Below are positions 10,950 through 21,176 of a stretch of DNA of 64,000 nt, in pieces. The DNA lies in NCBI RefSeq assembly GCF_010183535.1, contig NC_071328.1, forward strand, positions 15,748,001 to 15,812,000. The letters are read 5' to 3'. Below the pieces are notes generated by a model that ran no database searches, was not told the origin of the DNA, and saw nothing but the letters and a program-made list of their open reading frames with translations. The stretch's first letter is position 1. Each line of letters starts with the position of its first letter. The DNA comes from Caenorhabditis remanei. Its lineage: Eukaryota > Nematoda > Chromadorea > Rhabditida > Rhabditidae. The position numbers were made by a program, and so were the translations under genes.

Positions 10950-11252
10950 TTTGCGCCGAAGGCACCCCAGACGATTCTTGCGCCGCAGGCGCCCCAGCCG
11001 ATTCTAGCGCCGCAGGCACCCCAGACGATCCTAGCGCCGCAGGCGCTCCAGCCAATTTTAGCGCCGCAGGCACCCCAGCCGATCCTAGCGCCGAAGGCAC
11101 ACCGGACGATCATAGCGCCGCAGGCACCCCAGGCAATTTTAGCGTCTCAGGCACCCCAGACGATTCTAGCGCCGCAGGCACCCCAGCCGATCCTAGCGCC
11201 GCAGGCACTCCAGCCGATTCTATATAACGATTCTAGCGCCGCAGGCATCTGA
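10950..11252 (+). repeat. 27-bp minisatellite array
   Basis: About eleven units in the GCGCCGCAGGCACCCCAG orientation, opening frames of Pro/Gln/Ile/Leu/Ala on the plus strand. The corresponding array in the duplicate copy (29488-29650) has about half as many units, so copy number changed after duplication. Confidence 0.9.
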
Positions 11253-11610
11253 TACATGGTCATTGTATTTTGGTCACTGTAGTGCTAGCAGTAGTCCGCC
11301 CCTTCTACAGGTTAAGAACACTAACACAAAGAGGACAAGCACCTTCTTTCTCATTACGTCACCCAACAACCTATTCGAAACAAAATAGCACTAATGATCA
11401 AGAGACAACAGACATTCCGACCTTTGTGAGTAACAGAAGGTGCTAACGGACCCTGTCTGCGTCTCTCTGTTTACTCTCTCTCTCTCTGGCAAAAAGTGTC
11501 CAAAAGTGACACAACTTGTCAGTATTCCCCCATCGGTCGCTTACTAGTATACCCCTTTTATTTTTCTTTTTTAAGGTTTCTTAATTATTCAATTTTTTTT
11601 CATTTTTCAG

Positions 11611-11680
11611 GGTAATTAAACCAAGACTACCTACTGGTTGGTTTGGTCGACAACTATGGATATTTGATTCTTTTTGAATT
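11611..11680 (+). other. Exon-like unit, GGTAATTAAACC family
   Basis: Sits between TTTTTCAG and GTGAGTTTTA. Contains CTACCTACTGGTTGGTTTGG, then GTCGACAACTATGGATATT. The only ATG opens a very short frame (three codons here, seven at 8421 and 62012), so it looks like a 5' untranslated exon or a transposon end. Its first 13 bases with the preceding G are the exact reverse complement of the first 13 bases of nematode SL1; other copies differ by one base. Confidence 0.5.
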
Positions 11681-11806
11681 GTGAGTTTTATTTAATTAAA
11701 GATTTTAATTAATTCAACTATTCTTTGCAGCTGAGTTATATTCTTTTGGTAGGGGGATCGGCTGTTCGGTAAGTTTTTGCTTATTTTTCAAAATTAGAGA
11801 TATACG

Positions 11807-11970
11807 CCTTTAAAAATGACGTCAGTGTAACATTTGCCACGAATTATTTATCTGCTCAATTTTGAAACGTTCATGCTAGTTTTGTAGATCAAAACCAGCG
11901 TTACATTTTTGTAATTGACCACTTTTCGATAGCTTCGCCCACTTTTGAGATATGCGCCATTAAAGACAGT
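11807..11970. mobile_element. MITE (GCGCATATCTC family), diverged
   Basis: The palindrome runs from AGATATACGCCTTTAAA to TTGAGATATGCGCC. Its duplicate lies at about 30200-30370. Further half-elements follow at 12025-12050 and 12195-12225. Confidence 0.7.
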
Positions 11971-12414
11971 AGTGTCTCGCTTCTCCTTCTCTCTCGTCTT
12001 CCTAGGTGCCTATCTTTGAAGACGAATATCTCAAAAATGGGCGGAGTTACCAAAAAAGTTCTCACCACAAAAATGTAACCCTAGACTTGGTCTACATACT
12101 GACTGTAAAAAATTTTAAATTTGACAAAATCTCTCATAGCTACAGTACTTTGAAAAATAACTTTTTTTCAAAGTTCAAAAATGTTAAAATTTTTAAAGGC
12201 GTATATCTCAAAAGTTGGCGGAGCTATCAAAAAATTGTCAACTACAAAAATGTAGCCCTATGCTGTGTTCTGTAATCTTTTTTTTTCTGTGTTCTGTAAT
12301 CTTTTTTCCAGACATTCCAGATATGAAATGCAATTTAAAAAAAAAAAACATACAATCTCTTCTTTTTTAGTCCTTGCTCCCTTCATTTTTGAAAACGAAA
12401 AAATTGATTTTCAG

Positions 12415-12500
12415 ATGCGTAAGGATTCAAGGAAAGCAATCATACGAAGGGAAGCGGATTAATTAAGAAAAAGAAGAAAACGTGAACAGGCTAAACTGGA
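12415..12500 (+). pseudogene. Basic exon fragment with in-frame stop
   Basis: After GATTTTCAG an ATG opens 15 codons of basic sequence (RKDSRKAIIRREAD), then TAA (12460-12462). The same frame continues after the stop with LRKRRKREQAKLERIR. The duplicate locus at 30961 keeps the ATG but diverges into other sequence. It was probably the first coding exon of the basic/acidic gene, now broken by the stop. Confidence 0.35.
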
Positions 12501-13989
12501 AAGAATCCGGAGTACGTTCCGTTTCATTTTGGGGGTTTTCGGATCTTTACTACAAATATTTGTTTCCACCACCTTCTTTCCCAATGGGTAGCAGGAATGG
12601 CGGAGGGAAAAAAAGTGGTCGGGGCTTAAAAATATGTCCAAAAAAGTTTTTTTGCTTTGCCGCTTGCAACTCTGTTCAAACTTTATATTTTTTGATATTT
12701 TTTTTAGCTGCTTAGCTAATAACTTTTTCTTGCTTTTTGTCAAATTGCATACTTCTGGAGTCAAAAAGAGTCGAGTTGTGCTCAAAAATATCCCCGCCGG
12801 GAGGCGGGGGACGCTAGTCCCGCAAAAAATCAAAACCTACAAAGACATATATTTAAATAGAATTCAATTTGAGTTTTTTCAGAAACACAAAAACCAATTC
12901 GGGACATGAATGAGGAAGAGCACAGGTTATACATGAGGAAAATGAAAGAACGTAGCCGGCAGAAGAAAAAGGATCTCATTGCACAGAAAAAGGTAATTGA
13001 AGCTATTTCTAAGTTTGAAAAGCCGAAAAAATGAACGATTTTGAACGATTTTTTAAAGGAATTTCTCAAATAAATAACGTAAAAATTCGATTTTAGACTG
13101 TTTTGAGCTGAAAATATCATCAAAAGTTTGAATATCAGAGCTTTTGGGTATTTTTAAGGAAAAATTTGGGAAAAATTGACTCTACAATTTCAAACAAATA
13201 ACATTTTTATGACGGGTATTCTTTTCAAATAAATCATAACTTTTAAGAAAAAGTTCAAATCTTTATTACTAATTATCTTCAACAGAGTATGTCTGTCGAT
13301 TTAGCTGTTGAAAACCATAACTCCGCCCGAAGTGGAACGATTTCTATAAAATCTAAATAAATTGGTTGGAAAATTCCCTTAGATGATGCACAAAATGTTT
13401 TTTTTTCAAAAATCTCAAATTTGACGAATTCTGGAAGCTAAATTGTGTTACGAGGGGACTAACCTGAAGTGTCCTGAGATTAAAGACAGGGATCCGGTAA
13501 AAAATGTTTGCGGAAAAAATATTTTGTTACTCAGATCGAGGAACCCGCACAAACACCACCTGTCCAGTTTCAACGTTCCCGACAAGGAACTCCGTATCCA
13601 AATTGGAGTGATGAGGACGACCGAGTCCCAGAATATGCAGATGAAAAGGTTAGTTTTTAGGTTACAAATTCAAACTAATTGCATTTTTATCACAGATGGT
13701 TGTTGACGGCGCCGAGCAACAGTCTGATTCAGAATATGAAGAATTTGCTTTGGAAGAAGCAAATGAGCGTTCACCTCTGCCACCAACCGAGGGCTCATCC
13801 GGATGTTCCGGAAACCGCATTTCCGCTTGCTCCCATGAAGTCTCGGTAAGTCATTATATTTTCTACAATCATTTTGATCAGTAGGAAACAACTGTTTTAG
13901 TATCTGTTGGGTTAGACACGACCGTCACATACTCTAAAACTAATCTAGCAAACGTTTCACAAAGCAATAAAAGTAACCTGACGTTGGTG

Positions 13990-14390
13990 CTACAAAAAGT
14001 TTAAAGTCAAGCATTGGGGTTTGTCGGCTTAGGACTTACTGAAGGAAGTGAGGATTTTTAAATCATCGGCGAACTGCATCGCCCTTACTGTTCTAGGAAG
14101 AGTAGTGGCAATTTCGTTTACAAAAATACAGGAACGTGGTGGAGAAACGACCGCCTCTTAAGGTGCCCCACAGCTTACTTTTTTTTGAAGAAAAATCGTC
14201 CTCAATTTTTACTCGGAAGGTTCTGTTTGTCTAGAAATAATTAATCCAGTTCAGTAGGTGAGCATTGACATTGAATTGGGTATCTATCAGCAAAATATTG
14301 ATACTCACTCAATCAAATGCCCTACTATAATCATAAAATATCATGTTTACTTGTTTGCTCTCTTCTATTAAAGAAGTGCAAAAAATATCA
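13990..14390 (-). mobile_element. Non-LTR (LINE) reverse-transcriptase fragments
   Basis: On the minus strand 14385-14290 reads VNMIFYDYSRAFD, matching the RT motif (DxSKAFDxV) of LINE polymerases. About 14180-14030 reads GAP, then FVNEIATTLPRTVRAMQFAD with a D following, matching the block running from GVPQGSxLSPxLF to FADD. Stops and frameshifts interrupt it. It resembles CR1/Jockey-type elements; the clade is not certain. It lies in an intron of the triplicated-exon gene. Confidence 0.55.
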
Positions 14391-14999
14391 CATTTGACGC
14401 CTTCTGGAAATGATGACGTTTTTTGCGCTGATTTGCGTTAAGACTAGGCTTGGAGAGTTCTCGTTTTTCGCTTGATAAGTATACCATAGTCAGCTTCTAA
14501 GGAAAAAGATAGGGATTGAGTAAAAAACCGGTTTCTAAATAGAAAATATTTTGTTATATAGATCGAGGAACCAGTACAATCTTCATCTGGTCATCTTCTC
14601 GGATCCCGCCAAAGAACTTCTGATTCAAATGGAATGGAGAAAAGTCCAGAACATGGTGATGAGCTGGTTAGTATTAGGCTACAATTCCAAACAAATAACA
14701 CTTTTATCACAGATGATTGTTGACGAAGAACCGAATGCTCCAGAATATTCCTCAGAAGGACTTGCTTTGGAAAAAGCAAATGAGCTTCCTCCTCTGCCAC
14801 CAACCGAGGGTTCATCTGGATGTTCCGGAAGCCGCATTTCTGCTCGCTCACCTGAAATCTCGGTAAGTCATTTTATCTTTTTACAATCAGTAGGAAACAA
14901 CAGTTTCAATATCTGTTGAGTTGAAAACGACCGTCACATACTCAAAAACTCTAACGCAATAGTTTCACAAAGAAATAAAAGCAACCTGACCCAATAGCT

Positions 15000-15175
15000 A
15001 CAAAATTATTCAAATATATAGAGTAAATTGCGAAATTTGCATTTTTGATCGCAGTGCGCCAGTCATTGAGTATGAAACCGAGATCTTTAACTGTTAATTC
15101 CCGGTTTATTGACTCGTTTTGGATCCGATATTCTACTTTGGCTAAATTTTTCCAAGCTTGGTGAGTTTTGTGAAC
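15000..15175 (-). mobile_element. LINE reverse-transcriptase fragment, later domain
   Basis: The minus strand reads YRIQNESINRELTVKDLGFI and continues LND, matching the block downstream of the FADD motif in LINE polymerases (T-x-V-x-DLGV-x-F/L). It lies in the intron before unit 3, while the earlier RT motifs lie in the intron before unit 2. A LINE probably inserted before the tandem duplication and each intron kept a different part. Confidence 0.5.
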
Positions 15176-15564
15176 TCATATTTGGCACCTTCTGGAAACG
15201 ATGACGTTTTTTGCGCTGATTTGCTTTAAGACCAGGCTTGGAGAGTTCTGTGAACTCGTTTTTCGCTCGATAAGTTTACCAGAGTCAGTTTCCAAAGAAA
15301 ATTATAGGAATCCGGTAAAGAAACAATTAAAAAAGGTATTTTGTTACAGGCCGAGGAACCTGCACAATCTCCACCTGAGCAATTACCCAGTTCCCACCAA
15401 GGAACTCCAAACTCAAACAGAATGGAGTACGAAGAGCAAGGCTCAGAATATGCAGATGAACAGGTTGGTTTATAGGCAACAATTTCAAAGAAATTGCATT
15501 TTTATCACAGGTGCTTATCAACGGCACCGAAGAACCAAATGCTCCAGAGTATGCTGCAGAAGCA

Positions 15565-16437
15565 TGTTGAGAGGGCAACGAAATAGCGGTCGGAGACTGA
15601 TGCCTCTCAAGGAGAAATAAGAAATCATCCCAAAATAAAGTGTAAACGGCATAAATTGTGAGTGTAAGCGGATAAGCGGTGTAACGAAAGAACGCAAGTA
15701 ATCAGTGACCCATTTATTTAACCTTTTCTTCTCGGAATTCTCCTCGAAGTATAACAAAATAGAGAGAAAGTGTAATTTAAGATAATTTGGAGAGCGTCGT
15801 GTCCAGAAGAGGAGTAAAGACGACGAAAATGGACGACGAACGCGGCGGGAACTGAAACGGCGGGAAAAAGAGACTAAAAGTCCCAAAAACCGGATAAAGT
15901 ATATTTGGCCTAGACTCTAACGCGCGCTCGGTACAGATGGCACAGAAAAGGTATAGTGCTGAGATCTGACCACCTCAACAACTCTTTCGGCGGGACGTAC
16001 AAGGTAAAACTGTACGGAGACGGTCGGCGAACCGACCGTCATCAACCGAACGAACGAGACGAACTGAACTCTGGCCTAAAAAGATTAGACTGAGCAAGAA
16101 GCGTCGCGGACACGCGACGCGACCGCGCGCGCGTGACGACATTAGCGTCACGGCGAAAATAGTGTGAGAATGGAGAGGAATTGGGTTTGTTGGAGCGCAT
16201 TTGCGGAGTTTTGAGTCTTTAGGGCGGTAATTTGAATAAGAATAATTTATAATAATTTAATATAAACCAGATAACTGGAAATAACGATGATAATTGTAAC
16301 ATTGTTAATAAACAGATTGAATAAAAGGTAATTAAAGGCTCCGATGGTCCTAGTTTTGTGGGCAAAACCAGAGGGGACCGTCGGATTGCCTTTGGTAGCC
16401 AAGTAAGGGGGTAACCAAAGGGGGAACCTTGGCTACA
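15565..16437 (-). repeat. 3' LTR
   Basis: 873 bases, matching 27036-27908. On the sense (minus) strand it starts TGTAGCC and ends CTCAACA. TATAAA is at 16251-16246 and AATAAA at 15718-15713, giving the order U3, R, U5. Between them are strong stem-loops: 16101-16120 (8-bp stem, 4-base loop), 16020-16039 (8-bp stem, 4-base loop) and about 16132-16152 (7-bp stem). It holds three copies of the 8-base word CGGCGGGA (15843, 15858, 15988). Confidence 0.92.
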
Positions 16438-18989
16438 CTCCCGGGGGGAGGGGACGGCGGGCTCCTGCAGTTCAGCAAGTTTGACGCAGTTAGTGAGCAA
16501 GTCTGTAGCTGTTTGCGAGAGAAGTATGCTCTCACTCAGCCCGACGGCCACTACAAAAGTATAGCATCGGCGGGATTTCCCTCAACCTCCAGTCTTGACT
16601 GGTGTAATTCACAATCTGCATCATCGAGATTCTTGAGTTGATCGGTGTTTGGGTTCAGTGGTGGTGAATAATTGAATAATTTTTGATAAGTTTTAGTAAT
16701 AGCTTTTAGATTCTGTTATAGATTGGCTGATCTTGTGACTTTTCTGGCATATCTCATGTGTTTATCTTTTAGAACGGCGGGAGTTGGCAATTCTTTAAGA
16801 CGATTGTTCTGTGCGTTATCTGTGCTATCCTCCGCTGCGGTATTTAGGCGGTTCAGTGGATTTAATTCCAGCGGAATCAGTTGACAGAATGCACGCGAAT
16901 CTACATTGCCTAGCATTAGACAATCTCAAGGCGAAATTGTCCGTCACGTTCACACAGATGATGATTGCCGATGACCAATTGTGCCTTTTTTAGAATCTTT
17001 TTTCAATGATGACCACCTGTCCAACGGCGGGACGCAATGGCGACAGCCGTTTTTTCTGTATGCTCTCTGGACGGAAGATATCGATCAGATTTTTCGTACC
17101 AGTCAGATAGCTTGATGCGACTTGTTCAGATAGGTTTGTATGATAACCTTTGTACTCGAGTAAAGAGTATCTGATGTGTATACGTCGGCAAGAGGTACAA
17201 TCTTGACTTTAAAGAGGGTAAAATCTTTTGATAATGGAGCAGTTTTTCTTTTGGACAGTTGTATTGTGGAATCAAATTGGGTTAATTAGTATGAATTTGT
17301 ACAATTTATACAATGTATCGATATAAGTGCTCTTTGAGTACTTTGTGATTTAAATTTTGTCAAAGTTTCATACTTGATATCCGATGGGAATTATAGCTTT
17401 GAGATTCACAGCCTTTTTGCTTCTCGTTGTTGCTGAGCAATCTGTCTGTTTTATATCAGTTGATTGATAAATCAGACTTGGTGGGCTGTTTCATCGTATG
17501 GCTTGCCCATGATAGGATTTTTAGTATTTTATTGAACTTTGAATGTTGTTAATACAATTTTAAATAATTTTATGAGAGAATTGTGTTGCTGTAAGGGTAG
17601 TAGTTGATGCCTACAGTCTTGACTGTTTCGGCGGGACTGGATCGAGCTTTATTATTCGAGCTCAATGGGCAGTTACTGAGGTTAGACGACTGTTACTATC
17701 AAGAATTATTGTTGTGTCAACCAGTCCGTGTGATTTCGTAAAGGGATCTTGTATTGCTGAAAATGAAGTGACAATTGGTGGTCTCTCACCCAAGACATTG
17801 TAGGCATAACAGACTACCGCACAGTTGTCATGTGACGCACTGCTAGACATATGCGAGAGTTGTTCGGAAAATTCGTTTCCGTCGTAAGCTGTCTAGGGAT
17901 GACGATCACTCTGTCTGTGAAGGTGCTACGCAGAGCTCTCCCATACGGGTAGCAGCTCATTTGGGATGAGACTCTTCCAATTACTGTCATTACTTCAAGC
18001 TGGATGTAAGCGATCACCAGACTAGTGAGATCAACATGTACAGTTTGACATTTTCAGCAACTTTGGAAGCAGCTTCTCTGTTTTTAGATGTTTGCTTTGT
18101 TAGAATTTTGCTCTTCTTCCGAGTTTTTCCATAAGTACTGTGACCATGTTTTTTGAGATGTTGCATATGTGAACCATCGGCGGGAATAGGGAGCCTTGGT
18201 GACGTTGTACGATCTTTGCGACGGAGTCTATGCCAGTGATCTTCCGAGTAGGAAAAAGTATCGCGGCACTGAACTTTTTTCATTCTTTTCACCGTGTTTT
18301 TATGGCACTACACAGGTTGCGACTTGCGATCTTGGTCAATCATTGGATCATTGTGGAGCCTTGAATATCTATTTACAAGACTTGGCTTGACCACGATCAT
18401 GATGTAAAGTGGATGCTTGGAAATCGGAGAAGAGCTTTGAATACAATTTTATCGTTCTGGCTGATATTGTTGGATCTTTGGACTGATTACTGTGTTTGTT
18501 TCAAGATTCTGAGGTATAAGAGTTATTTAGTTGCTTTTTAGGAAGAGTGACAATTGAGCGCCCGATTCGACAGAGCCAGACGAGTTACTCACTCTGACAT
18601 CTCAATGTAGGCGTAAAGTGATTGTAGTCACAATAAGGCATTAGCATTATACTCTTGTTACAATTTCGATCTTGCGAAAAAGTTGGTAAACATCAGTATG
18701 TCCAGTTTTATTGGATCCTCAGCTTTGGAACAGTTAGCTCGAGAAAACAAAAAACAAAAAACTATATATGTGTATATATAGAAAAAAAATTGAAAAATAA
18801 AAGAGCTTATTGGTTTGTTAGGTTAGTGATGGCTCCGACGGCGGGACGAGAACAGTTTTATCAGAAACGTGATTAGTAGAACAAGCAGGAAAATCAATAT
18901 CTTTAGCAAGTGATTTTAGTATTGCTGTTGGCAAGTCAGCTTATGACACAGAGTTCGGTACATTTGACTCTGTGCCTGCCGTAATGCCT
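16438..18989 (-). other. Element interior 3' of gag: no readable polymerase
   Basis: 2.5 kb between the Gag stop and the 3' LTR, where pol would normally start. The longest minus-strand frames are under 100 codons. One (17850-17662) starts SSSASHDNCAVVCYA, which faintly recalls the RNase H start of Pao-type polymerases (DAS...AxVxY), but nothing around it supports this. Six copies of the CGGCGGGA word are present, with one near-copy (CGGCGGGC) at about 16455. Confidence 0.5.
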
Positions 18990-21176
18990 TTACTGAGATT
19001 TGTTGGATTTTGTGCCACGGAAGAATTTTCTCACCGGCTTGGCACCTGCTGGGTAGTTCTCTTTGTTTCTGTAGTACTCTTTGGCTGGACATCCGCCCAT
19101 GTGGTGAAGACCATCACAGTATCCGCAGCGGAATTGAGCAGTACATTCTTTGATGCCATGCTTTTCAGTACAAATTGGGCACAATCTCTTTTTCTTGCAC
19201 TGACGTCTGAATTCGGCACTAGATAGCGTGCATCTGATCTCGTGATGTTTACCGTAGCATACCCGGCACTTTGACTTTTCGGCTTTGCAGTATGGGAAAG
19301 TGCGGTGAATGATGTTCAGGTTAGCACCTTTCGCTCTTGGAGCGTAGTAACCTTCCAATCGGAGGTTGGTAGCCGGGTCAATGTATTCGGCAGGATGATC
19401 ACTTGGAATATACGCCAATGTGCGTGGTTTCTTGTGCAGTGAGTTTGAAGAGAATTGAGCTGTCGGTGTCGAAACCGAGTTCAGGTTCGCATTTGCAGAG
19501 TTTACTGACGCATAGGACGGCGGGAGTTCATTCAGTGGTTGCTGACCGATTTGACTCTTGTAGATTTGATCCATGACTAGTGTCTCGACATCTCTACTGA
19601 TGCGGTCAATGACCATTGCATGAGTGAGTGAATCGCCAATTTTGACACTGTATTTAGCCAGACTCTTTCTCAAGTCTTCTGGAAGTTTTCGGGCTACCTC
19701 CCAAATAGTCCAATAGTCATCGGCGGGAACTCCTCTGTCTATCATTTGTTGAAGTACAACTGATATAGCAACCACATCCAGGCGCATGACTTCTGGATCT
19801 GATTGATGGAATGGCAATTGCTGTAGCTTTTGCATTAGATTATGCTTGCTGTCGACTTTGCCGTAAACTCTGTTCAATGATACGAATGTTGTTGCAATGG
19901 CAATAGCTGAATCCTTTGCTCGGGATATGCATTGCTGTGCTTCTCCCTTGATATGGGCTCGCAGCACTGTGTATTTTCCTTCTGTGCTCAATGCTTCTGA
20001 GGACATGACAAATTTATTAAACATTCTTTCGAAGAATTCTAAGTCACCATTTTCATCGAACGTTGGCAAGAGATCAATCAAAGCGTCTAGTTGTAGACCT
20101 TCGTTTTGTGGTCTTTGGCTTCGACTTCGGCTTTCTGCGCATTGGCGGCGGGAACGCTTTGTACGAGGCGGTGTGGAGCCCAGTGATTCCGTTTCGGATT
20201 CAGACGTATCTCCTTGCTCATATCTTTTCGCGTTACTCGACTCAGAAATCACCGAACTCTTTACGTGTGATCTTTTAGTTATTCGTGATCTGATGAACTC
20301 AGCTCTGTCGGAATTTGGAGCGTTTCTTTCTAGAGCCACTTGTGCTTCAGTGTCAGTATTCGTTGTATTTTTGAATGCAACTGTATGATGCTTTGCAGCT
20401 TCCATAAAAGACAGATCGCTTGCTGCAGATGACATGACTGGATAATCTGAGTGTGATAGAGAACGTATGTATAAGTTTTTCGAGCCTGCTCCCGTAGGTG
20501 TTGGCTCTTTGTGAATGCGAACTGTGTTCGACACGTTGGAACTGTTTCTATCATCGGCGGGACTAACGTCAGTTGAGATGTCATCCGCAACTCTGAAGCT
20601 GTGCTGGAAGCCGCTTAGCGGTTGGCCGCGGTTAGCCAACGCTTCTATCATGTTTTCGATGCATGTATTGATTTTGATTAGAATCTGATCAGCACCGCTT
20701 TCAATGAAAACGTTGGTAACGTCACGGAGATGTCTTTCTCTGTCCGCAGAGTTTAGAATCTCTGGCATTTGGAACTGTTCGTAGATATACATGTCAAGTG
20801 TCTCGATCCGAGATGCCGTGTCCTTCATGTCGAAGGCAAGTGTGGCTGCGGATGAGAGCATTTCTTGATCAATGCATTCAAGGATCTTATTGTTGGGATC
20901 ACACAAGAGTTTCAAGGATGCTTCCGACTCCACCAGGAGTTCTTCGGCTTTCTTTACTGTTCTTGTGATCGCCGTTTTGATTTGCCCGGCAATCAATTGC
21001 GTGAGCGTGTTTGATTGTAATTTTGAGCGGGACATCGCTCGAATACGAGGCTTTTCCGGCTCCGAGAGAGCCGAGAGAGCCTGAGGACTGCTGTTGGATG
21101 GAGATGTCGAACGGCGGGAGCGACCGGACATCATTGGAGAGGGTAAGAGCTTGTCAGAGACAACGAAACCAGTCAA
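18990..21176 (-). CDS. gag: Gag-like protein of the BEL/Pao-type element
   Basis: 728 residues from ATG at 21176-21174. The N-terminal third is Ser-rich with predicted helices. About residues 250-370 are polar with Ser/Arg-rich stretches. About 370-510 matches the Gag core of BEL/Pao elements (DUF1759-like; the stretch FFERMFNKFV and LRAHIKGEAQQCI are typical). Three zinc knuckles of form C-x2-C-x3-H-x4-C are at about 637-649, 666-678 and 684-696: CRVCYGKHHEIRC, CPICTEKHGIKEC and CGYCDGLHHMGGC. Knuckles bind the element's RNA; the core builds the particle (family knowledge). The frame is intact and ends in a stop with no protease or polymerase continuing. Five CGGCGGGA words fall inside it in three different codon phases. 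Confidence 0.85.
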   Translation of the reverse strand: MTGFVVSDKLLPSPMMSGRSRRSTSPSNSSPQALSALSEPEKPRIRAMSRSKLQSNTLTQLIAGQIKTAITRTVKKAEELLVESEASLKLLCDPNNKILECIDQEMLSSAATLAFDMKDTASRIETLDMYIYEQFQMPEILNSADRERHLRDVTNVFIESGADQILIKINTCIENMIEALANRGQPLSGFQHSFRVADDISTDVSPADDRNSSNVSNTVRIHKEPTPTGAGSKNLYIRSLSHSDYPVMSSAASDLSFMEAAKHHTVAFKNTTNTDTEAQVALERNAPNSDRAEFIRSRITKRSHVKSSVISESSNAKRYEQGDTSESETESLGSTPPRTKRSRRQCAESRSRSQRPQNEGLQLDALIDLLPTFDENGDLEFFERMFNKFVMSSEALSTEGKYTVLRAHIKGEAQQCISRAKDSAIAIATTFVSLNRVYGKVDSKHNLMQKLQQLPFHQSDPEVMRLDVVAISVVLQQMIDRGVPADDYWTIWEVARKLPEDLRKSLAKYSVKIGDSLTHAMVIDRISRDVETLVMDQIYKSQIGQQPLNELPPSYASVNSANANLNSVSTPTAQFSSNSLHKKPRTLAYIPSDHPAEYIDPATNLRLEGYYAPRAKGANLNIIHRTFPYCKAEKSKCRVCYGKHHEIRCTLSSAEFRRQCKKKRLCPICTEKHGIKECTAQFRCGYCDGLHHMGGCPAKEYYRNKENYPAGAKPVRKFFRGTKSNKSQ

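Larger units (their letters stand above)
9612..13180 (+). repeat. Segmental direct duplication, left copy
   Basis: Sequence from about 9612 (CTGGCTCCGTCACGAGC) to about 13180 reappears in the same order and orientation at about 28417-31555. Shared landmarks are the terminal exon, TGTTATATCTTCTTTTTGTG, the minisatellite with GATACATGG, the CTACTGGTTGG exon-like unit, MITEs, and the exon at 12883-12992. Offsets shift from 18489 to 18360, so indels separate the copies; minisatellite lengths differ most. Confidence 0.85.
13535..15564 (+). repeat. Tandem triplication of a two-exon unit
   Basis: Unit starts (the GAGGAACC exon) are at 13535, 14562 and 15350. Each has exon, short intron (44-47 bases, ending TATCACAG), second exon, then a long intron. 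The long-intron sequence preceding units 2 and 3 also repeats (GATGACGTTTTTTGCGCTGA at about 14411 and 15201). Copies have diverged at many positions, so the triplication is much older than the retrotransposon. Confidence 0.85.

Noticed and set aside
15518..15886. 122-codon minus-strand frame, repeated at 26992-27357
   Set aside because: It lies in the LTR and is copied only because the LTR is; it has no homology signal and crosses the poly-A signal region.
16438..16462. Purine tract GGGGGGAGGGGACGG as evidence for plus-strand orientation of the retrotransposon
   Set aside because: Gag, the TATA/poly-A order and the TGG primer-site candidate all place the element on the minus strand; a plus-strand reading would lack a primer site after the left LTR.
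17662..17850. RNase H domain of the element's polymerase
   Set aside because: Only a weak resemblance over about 15 residues, with no neighbouring RT or integrase motifs.
19897..20388. 163-codon plus-strand frame inside gag
   Set aside because: It is the antisense shadow of the Gag frame, which has zinc knuckles and a recognisable core.
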